Assembly (NCBI GenBank): GCA_029204225.1
Contig: CM055098.1
Coordinates: 1,863,106-1,927,105 of the forward strand
From: Diphasiastrum complanatum
Taxonomy: Eukaryota > Streptophyta > Lycopodiopsida > Lycopodiales > Lycopodiaceae
DNA: 64,000 bases
Direction: 5' to 3'
Below the pieces are notes generated by a model, which had not been told where the DNA came from, did not search any database, and worked only from the letters and a program-made list of their open reading frames with translations. The position numbers and the translations under genes were made by a program. Positions 37,131-48,289 of this stretch are shown piece after piece. How positions within the stretch are numbered: the stretch's first letter is position 1; every line of letters begins with the position of its first letter.

Positions 37131-38373
37131 TATGTTTTTGTTCATGATTTGCATATTATTTCCTTTTTCCTCCCTCCCTGCCTGCCTGCTCCAGTGTTAT
37201 TCTATTATTTGCCATGATATGATCGCCATGATATGATCGTAGAGTTTGCAGCATTGGGTTGGGTTTGATATGGGTTTCGTATGATCTTGCCGTGCTTTTG
37301 TTGCTTTTGGGTGTGCGTGTGCGTGCGGACGCTGGTCCTCTTCGGCAGTTGCGCGTTTCTGATTTGGGTAACCTTTCTTGCATCTGTGCCTTGTTTTCCG
37401 CCTCTGATTTGAGAGCCAAATCTACGTTGCTGCATATTCATGTGTCCATCATTTCATCGCCTTCTTGTGTATGGTGGTGGTTGTGGAGCTATAGTCGTGT
37501 GACTATTCTTCATTTTTTTCCTTCGTCCGTTAAGGCCTCGAAGCTGATCTTAAATAGCTGTTTTGATTCTGTGCAATAGAGGAGCATCGCGGTTCGACGT
37601 GCTTCTTCAACTAAGGTTTAATCTGCCTTTCAAGCGATTCTTGTAAGCCGAGAAAAGACTTGGAATAATTGGTAGAGCAGCATTTTGAGACGTGATGATC
37701 TTGAAATTTCTGAGGCACATACCGTTTAAAATATGACCTGAGATATTTAAGCGGGCGACTGAGAAATTCAGGCTCATGCACGAGTTGGATGCATTTCCTT
37801 TCCTTGCACCGTGTTTGATGACTTAGACGGAGGCTACCCATCGATAATAATTCGAGAATCCGTGGCCAAGATTGAAGGCCATATTTTTGGTGCTTGCCAA
37901 CGGTAAAAGTTTATTTTGCAGGGATAAAGGCTTCACATATCTTAAGCAGAAATCAGGACGTCTTATTTGGAGTTTTTCACTAGACTTCATTCACCGTGGC
38001 GGCGAACTCATCAAGATACAGGGACTTGTGACAGCTAATGTATATTGATTTCTAACAATCTTATTGAAAAAAGTACGCGAGTAAGGTTTTTGCTCTTATG
38101 CTTCCGTCGAGCTTTGCAATGACGTGATGTAATAGGCCAGCCCTTGAAGTCTTGATATTTGTATATTTGGCCATGCATTGGTTCCAGCGAACATTTGAAG
38201 CCTCGTCGATCTGGATTCTGCTCCCTTTTCAAAACTACGAAATTATTTTCAACCCAAAGACATAATGGTACAGCTTGAACTAAACCTGAGGTCAAGGTTC
38301 AGCGCAAGCTGAACCGTTCAGGCCAAGGAGACACGGATCTGTATCGGCTGTAAACGCAACGCAGGGTACGGTT

Positions 38374-41105
38374 ATGACTGGTGGCAAAGAAACAATTTCT
38401 CGGGACATGTCGTCTTTGGATAAATGCAAATTCTCTTTGAGTATGAGAAAAAAATCCCTGGACGGCTTTGGGATCTCCAACATGTTTTCCAAGATGCTTA
38501 TTATACCTATACTGTTGTGCATACAATTTACTCGACATGGTTTTGCCGCCAGATCAGGTTCACCTTTAGTTTCTTTAGCTGTGTAAGCTAGTATCATTAT
38601 TGTTAATTTAGTGATATTATTCATTTGCTTCCTGGAGCTTTTTTCGGGCGTCTGTAATTTGAGTTACTTTTTATTATAGATTAGGATTTTATATTCAAGT
38701 CAACTCAGAAGGCAAAGCTTCATCGTAGGACAAATTCTTGTTCTGGCACGTTGTCTTTGCCCTTGGATTCATTCAAACGAGGATATTTGAATATAATCAC
38801 GGTAACTAGTAACAATAATGAGTGCTTGGATCCTATTCGAAGTACATAGTTGTAGCTTCAAGTGCGTTAGCAAAAGTATACTCCATGTTAATTATTACCT
38901 TTAGAAGAACATGCTACACGCGTTCATTCATTTATCCTCATGCGAAGCCGATACGATTTTTTCATTTGGCATAGGCATGTATTCGTGCTTAGCTTTTATG
39001 AGCTGAAATAAATGTGCTTCGAATGAGAGCTGTTTGTAAGACCTCTTCTCCTTATGAATCTCGATGTAATTTTTGACGCCCTTTTGAATTTTCTGTTTAT
39101 TACCTAATTGTTTTTTCTCACTAAATTACGACATTGTTGATCCAGTTGTTAGTCGACCTATTCGCGATCCCAAATCACCGACATTGGATATCTGTATTGA
39201 GTAGAATTGATTCACTTCCCTTTCGTGAGAGCTACTACATACACGCCCTCGTATCCTTCCGATGTCAATCAGTTATTAGCTTGTTCATTTGCTTTGAAGG
39301 TATCACGACGGCTCTTCACTCTTTTTGTTTGATTTCTGTAGATTGTTTATCGTTCAATATTTTCTTATGATGCCACCTCTTTGTTGTGTAATTGTGTAAG
39401 TCAATAGCCTCGACCACCCTCTCATTTTGCTTCATTCCATTGAGGATGCCTTCCGCAGCTGATACGACTGTAAAGAGAGCGTGCAACCAAGCTGCTTGAC
39501 AGTGCAGTACAGCTCACCCTGGTTCTCAACTTTATCCTAGGTCACTATTCCACAAGGCGGAATCCATTCGTTCTGTGCGAACTTCTTTTGCTCAGAGACC
39601 TAGCATTGCTGTTTTTATGCAATTATTAAGATTGATTTACAATTGATCTCTCTCATGCTTCCGTTGTTATGCTGACTAACCTCGTGGTTGCTGCTACCTT
39701 ATCCCAGTTCCAGAGTTCAATGCCACTGATGTCGTACATGGATTTACAAGAGAACTACCACGTTAGCACAATATATAATCGTATGATATTGCTTTTCTGA
39801 GTACTGTAGAATTTATACTCTGGCATTTTAGTGATGCAATAATTAATTAATATTCTCCACGCCACTGGTGACAATTATCTTATATAGTTCTCTATTTCTG
39901 TAGGAAATTAAGAAGAGAAATTGTACCTGATTGCAAAGTATCTACACAATTAAATCTTTCTCCCGATACCTTTGAAATACCACAAAATAACCTCCGCATT
40001 TGCACAGAAATGAACGTCTGCATGTATACGTCCGTATGTGATTTGGTTGCTCTATGCTTCTTACTTGTCCACCATCTTTGAGTATCGCCTTTCCACCAAT
40101 AAACGGATATGAAAGTTTAGTCACCCCAGTTGGTTACCCAAACCTACGTTGGGGGTTATGTTAGTCGTCCTCCCTTGAATCCTTGTCCAACGAAATACGC
40201 AGTGATTGAAGTGGGGTTCTTGAACACATGCATGCTCAGCTCGATCTACTACACTGATGACTCCAGTACACCCTTTGAATATCTCTGTTGCTGTATGAAA
40301 ATTAAGGCGTGCTGTAAGTGGATGTCAAAACCTTAATGCGAACTTGATATTGCCTTCTTGACTTGTGCTGTTTGTTTTTAAGAATACGAGACTCGAGCAA
40401 CTTTATAAAATCATCATCTTTCAGTCAGCAACCGATTATATCATGTATAATTAATGTACTTCTGACGTTTGCTTTCAGGGCACGAAGGCAACCTAGGAAT
40501 TTTCTCAAAGGAGTTCAAGTCAAGTTTGCTACTTGAATCACAGCCTCGTGATCAAAATGTCTCCACATTGGCTAATAGAAATGAGAAACTCAAATATCGG
40601 CGACTTCTTGATACCAGTAAGTACTGAAAAATATAGTAAACAAGCTCTGGGTTCTTGCAGCCGCTGTCCACAACCTGTTAATTTTTTTCTTTTCTTGTGA
40701 TGCATATTTTGGTTGTTATACATGCTGGGTACCTTGTGCTGCCAGTAGTACTGATCAAATAAAGCTATCATTGCAGACCGTATCGCTGACATGTGCACAA
40801 TGTCTGACATAAGTGTCTTTCAAGGACATTCAAGTCCTCTTCCCAACGGAATTCCAACATATACTGTTCAGATCATCAACTTGTGTGTCATTGGCTGTCC
40901 CTTGTCAAATATTCACGTGGCTTGTGGTTGGTTTGCCTCTGCCAAACTTGTGAATCCTCAGATATTCAGGCGAATTAAATACAACGATTGCCTTGTAAAT
41001 GATGGGAAGCCTATCAAAGGAGGCGATAGTATTTCCTTTCAGTACGCAAACTCTTTTGAGTACCCAATGAGAGTAGCTACGGCTGAAACTTGTGGACGCC
41101 CTTGA
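38374..41105 (+). CDS. TPD1-like: TPD1-like secreted cysteine-rich protein, isoform with first terminal exon
   Basis: TPD1 and its relatives are small secreted ligands; in flowering plants TPD1 acts through the receptor kinase EMS1/EXS to specify the anther tapetum. The inferred exons are 38374-38557, 40479-40616 and 40777-41105. All splice sites are GT-AG with matching phase 1, and 651 nt gives 216 aa. Residues ~41-52 (MLIIPILLCIQF) are hydrophobic and end near GFAA, fitting a signal peptide. A variable spacer follows with a dibasic KYRRLL site near residue 100, where TPD1 proteins are thought to be processed. The conserved domain then has six cysteines: DMCTMSDISV, INLCVIGCP, VACGWFASAKLVNP, YNDCLVNDGKP and ETCGRP at the end. 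Domain and terminal exon are certain. The start is less so: in-frame ATGs also occur at codons 12, 24, 37 and 41, and a 5' UTR intron is likely. Confidence 0.82.
40479..40616 (+). other. TPD1-like: TPD1-like exon 2 (spacer with dibasic site)
   Basis: This 138-nt exon follows the acceptor tttgctttcag and ends at the donor acca|gtaagt. Read in the phase supplied by exon 1 it is fully open (GHEGNLGIFSKEFK ... NEKLKYRRLLDT), while the other two forward frames hit stops. It leaves one base that completes an Asn codon with either terminal exon. Confidence 0.8.
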
Positions 41106-41810
41106 ATAAATGATTGTCGTTGTTGCATAAGTGTATAGATATTCAACCTGCCAACAGTCAATAATTTAAGTACTTGGTTTTTGGGGTGATAAGTTCGATA
41201 TTTTTTCCTCCATGTTCCCGCACAAGTTGGCCATGGTAGTGATTCCTTTGTGAGATACAGAACATATAAATACATGAGATGAAGGATCATTTTTGTACCG
41301 ATGTCCATTGTCTTGCTTACAGGACAAGTGAAGTGCCTTTTTGTTACCATTGTTGTCTTTGGAATATGTTCATGTTTGCTCGCCTAACGATTCAAAGGTG
41401 TTCTTATTTTAGTCTCTTCCTTTGAGACAAATCCTGTCGTAATGCTATTGGAAATTTTATAGTATTAATTTGCTTTGCCAATTTGTTTTGCCTGCTTAAG
41501 ATGTGGACCTTTTAATTTGATAACTTTTTCATAAACCCTTCCTATGAAATTGATGCTCCCTTCATTTAGAAAATTATAGAAGACACAAGCATATCTATGT
41601 GGGCTCTCTTAAATTGATTCCAACCTTATCCCTAACCCCAAAAGCTTTTGAAGCTTTAGGTTTATAAGTCAGGTGAATGGAGTTGGATTTGTGGCCGTGG
41701 AAGGAACTTGGACTCTTTCCACAGCCTGTTGGAACTTGTGAATAAAGTTACTTTAGTCATCCAGGGGATTGAAGTTGCCGAAAAGTCGTCCTGGCAGACA
41801 TTTGCAACTA

Positions 41811-41999
41811 CCGTTTATTGTATAGACACTTCACATCCTTTCCTACTTGTAACATAAAAAATAGCTCCATGTGAGAAGTGAGCCCCTACATGTAGTTTGT
41901 GTCCGTTTATTGTATAGACACTTCATTTCCTACTCAACATAAAAACTGTCCCCTAGCTCCATGTGAGAAGTGAGCCCCTGCATGATGTAGTTTGTGTCC
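41811..41999. repeat. ~92-bp tandem duplication between the two TPD1-like terminal exons
   Basis: Copies start at 41811 and 41903 with ccgtttattgtatagacact and share agctccatgtgagaagtgag. They differ by small insertions and deletions. Confidence 0.9.
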
Positions 42000-42303
42000 C
42001 CATCTATTCAAAGCGTTCAATCCTTTTTCCAGACTGGTTGGACAGTAGATTTGGAAGGTCATTAATTAGCTACTGGTGCCTTTCCCTGATAACCAGGTTT
42101 TGAGTTTGTCAATCAAAACCTATTATATTTGATATGGTACACGGAGTGGTGCTGTGGCCTGTGTTCCATTTATTGGCTTTTAAGTTTTTATGAAGAGTAC
42201 TGATTTAGAGAACCCACTGTTTTGGTATGATTGTTTACCTGGACAACTTCCCTTACATTCCAAGCTGTGTTGATAAGATTATTTCTGCTTTGTCACTTTG
42301 CAG

Positions 42304-42605
42304 ATAATTGCGCTTTCACTGATATAAGCATCTCCCAGAGTATAGATCGTTTGCAAGGAGTCCCACAGTATATTGTGCAAATAACAAATACTTGTCTATC
42401 CAGCTGTGCTCCTTCAAATATCCATATCTTCTGTGGCTGGTTTGCTTCTGCTCTATTAGTCAATCCCAGCATTTTTAGGAGACTCGACTATGATGACTGT
42501 TTGCTCAATAATGGAAAGCCACTTCTATATGGTAATGTGATTAGATTTGAATATTCTAACTCGTACATGTACCCACTAAAACTTAGGTCAGCAAGTTTTT
42601 GCTGA
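42304..42605 (+). CDS. TPD1-like: second TPD1-like terminal exon (alternative 3' exon or tandem gene)
   Basis: After the acceptor gctttgtcactttgcag, this 302-nt exon encodes a second complete TPD1 domain: NCAFTDISISQS, GVPQYIVQITNTCLSSCAP, IFCGWFASALLVNPSIFRRL, YDDCLLNNGKPL, YSNSYMYPLKL and a terminal SFC. It has the same six cysteines as the exon at 40777 but is clearly diverged, and it ends in the canonical FC. Its splice phase equals that of 40777, so joining it to exons 38374-38557 and 40479-40616 gives 624 nt and 207 aa. I find no signal-peptide or spacer exon of its own in 41106-42303. Either the two are alternative last exons of one gene, or this is a tandem copy whose first exons were lost or not recognised. 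Confidence 0.85.
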
Positions 42606-42755
42606 GGTAACCTGCTTCACATTATACATTGGACTGTATGATACTGCAGAAAGCGGAAGAGTAGGCTCTTAGGATTGGAAAAATAGTCTAGTCATGTATC
42701 TACACTGTAGGAAGTTTTGTCTGTGACAAATGTAAGAGATAGGAACATGCGATTC

Positions 42756-42911
42756 GAACTTCCTTATGAATAGATGCACATTTTCAATTTGTAAAGTGTT
42801 CAAGTGTATAAGAAACAGCTGCTGATTTTTAATGAACTTCCTTATGAATAGATGCACATTTTCAATTTGTAAAGTGTGCAAGAGTATAAGAAACAGCTGC
42901 TGATTTTTAAT
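42756..42911. repeat. 78-bp tandem duplication after the second TPD1-like exon
   Basis: Units 42756-42833 and 42834-42911 begin gaacttccttatgaataga and differ at about two bases (gtgttcaagtg versus gtgtgcaagag). They lie within 310 bp of the stop codon, probably in or near the 3' UTR. Confidence 0.93.
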
Positions 42912-44357
42912 GTTAGATATCGTACATTTGATTCGTGTGAAACCTATGTATTGTGGTTTAAGAAACTTTCCTTTATTTGCCTTGATATGACTTCACAATC
43001 TGTACATCTGCTTGCCCGGCATTCTTTCCTTTGTGTTGTTATCTTGTGATCGAAGCAGACAGTGGATAAGAGACAATAGTATCTTGCACAATTGGTAATT
43101 TTCTGCCAAACGTTTTGAGGCCAAGATACTCCTTGGCTGGAAAAAGAGTTTGTGGAATATAGAATATAGCAAAAACTGTCATTGAAACAGAATCATCCAT
43201 TAGTGTCAGTTATGTTTTTGCTTCTCTTACTCTCTGGCATTGTGCAGCTTAAGTACACATTTTGTTACTCTTTCAAAAAATCCTTTAGGCACTTCAAAAG
43301 CAGGAACTGTTCAATGTTCTGAAAACCTTTCCTTTTTGACAGTGCTTACCATTAGCCACGGGAAAATTTCCTTTCTACATTTCTGCCGTGTAACAAAACA
43401 TGTGACAAAACACACACTTCATTATTAAGTTATTGCTGAACTTGGGTCGGTTTTAGCTTGATTGGATTGATTCCTTTCACTCACTTATATTTTTCCCGAT
43501 TGGAATGTGTGATGCTTGTTTATATACTAACCAGAAAGTTTAAGCCCTTCCAAGTTAAGACAATCTATGATAACATTGGCAAATGTGAGATGTTTCTTTG
43601 TAGTAGACAGTAGCCAGATAAAAGTGCAAACCCATTCAAATAAGACCCTATGAATTAGAAGATCAATCTTTGATGAGAGATCTATAGCTAGTGGAGAAAT
43701 CAGAGATGAATTTGCTTGTGAAGTCATTCATGTTTCAAGGAAAATTTCCAGAAAATAGGACTTGGTTTCATTTCACAAGACCCTTGTGGAAGTACACCAA
43801 TCCTTTTCCATGTTCTAAATATATGATGGTTTTCATTTCACAAGACCCTTGTGGAGGTACCAATCCTTTTCTATGTTCTAAATATCTGATGGTTTCCTTG
43901 TATAAGAAATTTAAAAGTTTTCCAAGAAAATTTCTAGAATAAGAAACTATATTTTATTTAATAAGACTCTTAGGAGCTACTTTAGCACTTACGATTCACT
44001 TTACATGCAAATTCATTCATGTATCAAGGGAAATTTTCAGAAGAAAAACTTGATTTTATTTCATAAGTAACCCTTGCGAGATAGCCTTTGCTGTTCACTT
44101 CTCAAGTCTTCCAAACATGCTACCCCCACCAAAGCCCCACCAATGTCAGTCACAATACATTAACATTGAGGAATTATGAGTATGCCTTGAAAGACTTGAA
44201 TGAGATAACCCTCTCAAAGTCTCAAAGCAAATATGCGTAAACAAGGCCAAGCCTTTCACCTATGGTCATCCAGTCATAAGTCAAGAGTCATAAGTCAAGA
44301 GTAGCTCTGAAGAGTCCAAGCCTAGACAACTCTTGGAGCTCATGCCTAGGAGTTGAC
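42912..44357. other. unassigned DNA downstream of the TPD1-like locus
   Basis: No gene is recognised. A diverged repeat of about 68 bp (tggtttcatttcacaagaccc at about 43761 and tttcatttcacaagacccttg at about 43831) with a third fainter copy near 43955 is the only structure noticed. Confidence 0.45.
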
Positions 44358-44600
44358 TGTGTAAGAAATCAATAATAAATTTCATTGTTATTGTTTAAGA
44401 TGGATGTACTTTATTGTTGCCATTGTTATTGTTTAAGATGGATGTACTTTATTGTTGCCAATCGTTACTAGCTGTAATTAGGTGTAGTAATTACATGTAG
44501 GCTAGTCTATTAGTCAACTCCTAGGTTTTCTCTTTTTATATCAAGGTTTATGGTACATTTTACATTCAATGAGTAACATTGATGGTGTGGGTTTATCTTC
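44358..44600 (+). mobile_element. copia LTR fragment related to the 5524 LTR
   Basis: Starting TGTGTAAGAAATC, it shares the order of blocks with 5524-5645: aataaatttcattgtta, gatgtactttattgttg, ttactagctgtaatta and tagtctattagtcaactcct. A 38-bp unit (cattgttattgtttaag...) is duplicated in tandem at 44383-44458. The 3' part of the LTR is not recognisable. Confidence 0.6.
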
Positions 44601-46100
44601 CTCTCTGTTTGCTAATTGCTTATGGTGATTTTTTTTGAAAAACTGGTTGCCCGGGTGCCACGTGTCGAGCAACCAATATTTATCCGATATGCAAATCTTT
44701 GGGATAAATCAGTAACAATATATAACTGAACCTATAAGAGCTCTTCTGATCTTGAGTGCCTGACTATTCGGCTTGTCACTGGCTTCATACTGAGGTGAGA
44801 TAGTCCTTCATAGGAGGTGAAAGTAGGAGAACTTACAGTGTTGATGAAAATAGTCTCTTGAGCAGATTGCAGGCATTGAAGCATGGTAGCAAGTGCTTGA
44901 AGAGAGTTTATTCAGAGGACAAAGAGGCAAATACAGCGGGGAAATCATTAGCAACTGATTGGAATCAGTTTGGTGAACATTTGAGCAATTTGCAGCTTAA
45001 ACTGTAGTGAGAGAGTGTGAAGTAGTAACAAATTGTACTTGCATCAGTTTTAGATCATTCTGATTGCTGGAAGCTGTAATCAAGAGTTAAGAGGCAGATC
45101 AACCTTAAGAGGAACTCAAACTTACAAAGTGTTTGGTGGAAAAAAGCCCAAGGTAGGTTGTTTCCTCAAGCAAGGGTTTTCAGAGAGAAAACCTTTGATC
45201 CCAAGCTGTAGGAGAGCATTTTTGGTGAAGCAAAGCTATAAAGACGGGCGCCCTAGAGATGCAAATCTGAATTTAGGTGGCCGTGGAAGGCCGTAGAGCA
45301 TATAGTGAGAACAGTCTGACAGAAGCTAGAATTATCAATTCTACCATTCTGCTGGAAAACGAAGTAGTGTGCATCATTAAAAGAGAAATTTTGTGTAGTT
45401 ACAACTCTCACTGGGGCGTGATCTGAGGGTGCTCAAGGAGCATCAAGTCTTGTGAAGAATGGTGGAAAAATAGATGTGAAATTCTCATTTTGCTCCACGG
45501 TTGCCATAGCACTCCACACGAATAGGCACCTAGTGTAAAAAGGTGTCTAGTGTAGTCAAGGGCCAATTTCAGCGCTCCAACATGGTTTAGATCGTCGGAT
45601 TGTGAGCAACAAAGTTTGATGGTGGAGATCATCCCATCTTGGATGCGACAGACAGTATCAACTGCGTCCTTAGTTTTTTTTTTTTAAAAAAAATTGAAGT
45701 ATGTGAAGTTTGGTTACCAAAGGACTGAAGGGCGGGAAAATTCATTTTTCATTAAAAAAATTTCATCTTGAAGGGTCCCAACTTTTGTGACCCTAAGCTA
45801 AGGACTGTCTATCCCTTTCACTTTAGGGCCTTGTCCATTAGTGTTTTTTTTTTGGTAGAAAAGCAAAAAACAGAGTGATATTTAAACATGGAGAACACGA
45901 CGGTTTTGTAGATTTGATGAGATAGGAGCTATCTCGGTGCATTTGCAACTACACGCTGATATAAAAATATTTGAAATCAGAAAAAAGGCAGTTTTGTCAT
46001 AATTGCCATTTTTTTCAAACTCAGAGAGTAGCTTTAATCCATTTTGAGGCAAAATTCTTTAAATTGGCATATAATTTTCTATCCATAGCTCGGATTGAAA
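44601..46100. other. unassigned DNA, possibly decayed 5' part of the following copia element
   Basis: No coding sequence or clear primer site is recognised. By position it may hold the LTR and leader of the copia gag that follows, but I cannot delimit them. Confidence 0.35.
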
Positions 46101-46104
46101 AGTG

Positions 46105-47470
46105 ATTAAAGAAGATCAGCAGACCTTTGACAAGAGAAAACGGAAAGCACATAATGTCATCAACTTATCAATTAGAGATGCGATTATTTTCTATATTTTG
46201 GATTCGGAAGGATCGAAAGAAGCTTGGGATATGTTGAAGGCATTGTTTGAAATCACAAACACATCATGAGTGCGATTTTTGAAGACGAAGCTGCATATAT
46301 TACGAATGGATGATGGTAAAGGAGATCCGTGATCAATTAATAGATCCGTGGAGAGTGAGTACAGGATCGTGAGAACGTGCAATTGACATTGAACAACTTG
46401 AGTGAGTCACATCAGATGTTTGTGACAAGTATAGCCACATAGAAGAATCTTCTAACCTATGAAGAATTAAGTGGATTGCCTTTGTAGGAAGAACAACGTC
46501 AAGAGAATTTGAGTCATGGCAACATAGGATTTGATCAAGCTCTTGCAGTCAGAGGACAAACGTGGTGGCAGATTTGATTGTGGAAGACACCAATCAAGAG
46601 GTGGAAACTCAAATCGTGGATTGTTCTAACAATTTCAAGAACAATCAAATGATGGTTCAAATCGAGACAAATGACATCAAGGTTGAGGTCAAGGATGTGA
46701 CAATCCAAGGCAGAAGAAACTTGGGAATTGCCGATATTGCACAAACTTGGTCATTGGGAGCGTGCGTGCTTCAAGAAACAAAAGGAGTCAGCTCAACGAA
46801 AAGGCAATTGGCAGGTAGGCAATTATGCTGATCAACATCAATTTGATGATGATCAATATGAGGATGATATAGGTGATAGCTCAAACTTGTTCATTACGAC
46901 ACTATTGACAAGTGATGAAGCCAAAGATACTTGGTACATCGACAGTGGAGCGTCCAAGCACATGACTTCAAGGAAGGAGTGGTTTTCAAAATTCAGGGAA
47001 ATCCACAATGGTAATGAAGGTGGACAAACTGATGACCAATTTGTTACCTGTTAAAGGATTTGGAGTGGTACCAATGAAGCTAGCCAGCGGGATGATAAAG
47101 TGGATAAGCAATGTGCAATATGTATCCGTTTTAGCTAACAGTTTACTATCGATTGGGATGATGGTTGATAAACAACTCAAGGTTGAGTTTGATAACGACA
47201 AATGTCTCGTCAAGGACATCAAGAATCACTACAAAGTGATTGCTACAAGAGCTAGAGTTAACGAAAATTGATTCTACAAATTGAATGCAATGATAGTTGA
47301 AGTGATTTTTGGCATCAACAATTTGGTCATATTAGTGCTCAAAGTTTACAGATTCTTAAAAGAGGTAATCTAGTTTTTGGATTGCCTGATATTTCTTTTG
47401 AAGAAAAAATTTGTGAAGGTTGTATTTTGGAAAAACAAGACAGAGAGATGTTTTCCAAAAGTGGAGCAAG
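46105..47470 (+). pseudogene. copia gag, protease and gag-pre-integrase (broken)
   Basis: Plus-strand frames show KAHNVINLSIRDAI and SKEAWDMLKALFEITNTS (gag, ~46145-46270). Then comes KLGHWERACFKK (zinc knuckle, ~46746) and TWYIDSGASKHMTSRKEW (intact protease active site, ~46930). The protease end LANSLLSIGMM follows (~47130), then HQQFGHISAQSLQILKRG (gag-pre-integrase, ~47310) and ICEGCILEK. Multiple frameshifts and stops are present. The element is cut at about 47475 by inverted copia material, and its RNase H end may be the piece at 48828. Confidence 0.85.
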
Positions 47471-47474
47471 GAGA

Positions 47475-48275
47475 GCTAGTGGCATCCTTTGTCGCGGAAG
47501 CGAGACTGTTTAGATTTCGTCTTCGTCTTCTTATTCGTGAACAATTCTGTGTCTTTCACGGAAGCCTTTACAGGATCCTAGACGTGCGACTACACATTAC
47601 AGAACATATTTTAATCTAGCAATCAGGATAGACATCACAAGACAAGAAGATGCATGAAAATAGAGCGACTGTATTATCAGTTTAATTTTTTGGAGGGAGA
47701 TAGTCAGTGTCTTGCTCGTTGGTGGAATGACATTCTGCTCTTTCGTTGTGTTCTGTTCGTTGGCAGACTTTCATGCACAACTCTATTGTTCCTAATAATT
47801 TTTTGCCTGCTCTACTCGCTACGTCTATCTCTTTGTCTCTTACAGATCTATCTATTCAGATTGATAGTTATGATCCAGAAAGGATCGCCTATACCTCCAA
47901 TGTGTGGAGTTTACAAGATAGCTAAACGTAGAATCACAAGACTAGTTAACGCTAATCAACTAGCTAGTAAGTCTCCATCGTTGCCACTCATTTCAGCTGG
48001 GCGTGAAGTCTACGACTCCAAGCTCGTTGAACTGCCAGCTGGCAGCGCAAAAGATTCTTCTTTGTTTGTTTCGTTCTTTTCGTTTCTTTCGTAGTTTTTC
48101 ATTTTGCATCCCTTTGCGGTTTGCGGTCCTGGAGGTGTGTTTACGATTCACGAATGATTTGCGAATCGTTCGTGCTTTGAGTCAAGGGACGTTGACTGTC
48201 GTGAATTGTTCTCGTTCGACTTTCGTTTCTTGCTCAAGTTGTGATAAAGTTGTAGGGGTTCACCATTTCTGACAC
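47475..48275 (-). repeat. LTR of a minus-strand copia element (gaaac-rich type)
   Basis: On the minus strand it starts TGTCAGAAATGGTGAACCCC after a purine run (gttcaagagggag). It contains gaaagtcgaacgag and gaagacgaagacgaaatct stretches resembling the gaaac-rich LTRs at 9374 and 14915. The far end near 47475 is judged from loss of the neighbouring gag-pre-integrase frame. Confidence 0.55.
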
Positions 48276-48289
48276 TCCCTCTTGAACCT

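Noticed and set aside
37021-37236. ORF with MFLFMICILFPFSSLPACLL, a signal-peptide-like start at 37130
   Set aside because: It leads into no recognisable domain, and the exon at 38374 gives a better signal peptide with a phase-matched donor. It remains a possible alternative.
37259-37579. 106-codon hydrophobic ORF
   Set aside because: It opens with TTG rather than ATG and has no domain; probably 5' UTR or leader intron.
40130-40336. Candidate TPD1-like exon with a good gct|gtaagt donor
   Set aside because: The ORF opens with TTG, has no signal peptide, and entering it from exon 38374-38557 in the required phase meets a stop. Kept only as a weak alternative first exon from the internal ATG.
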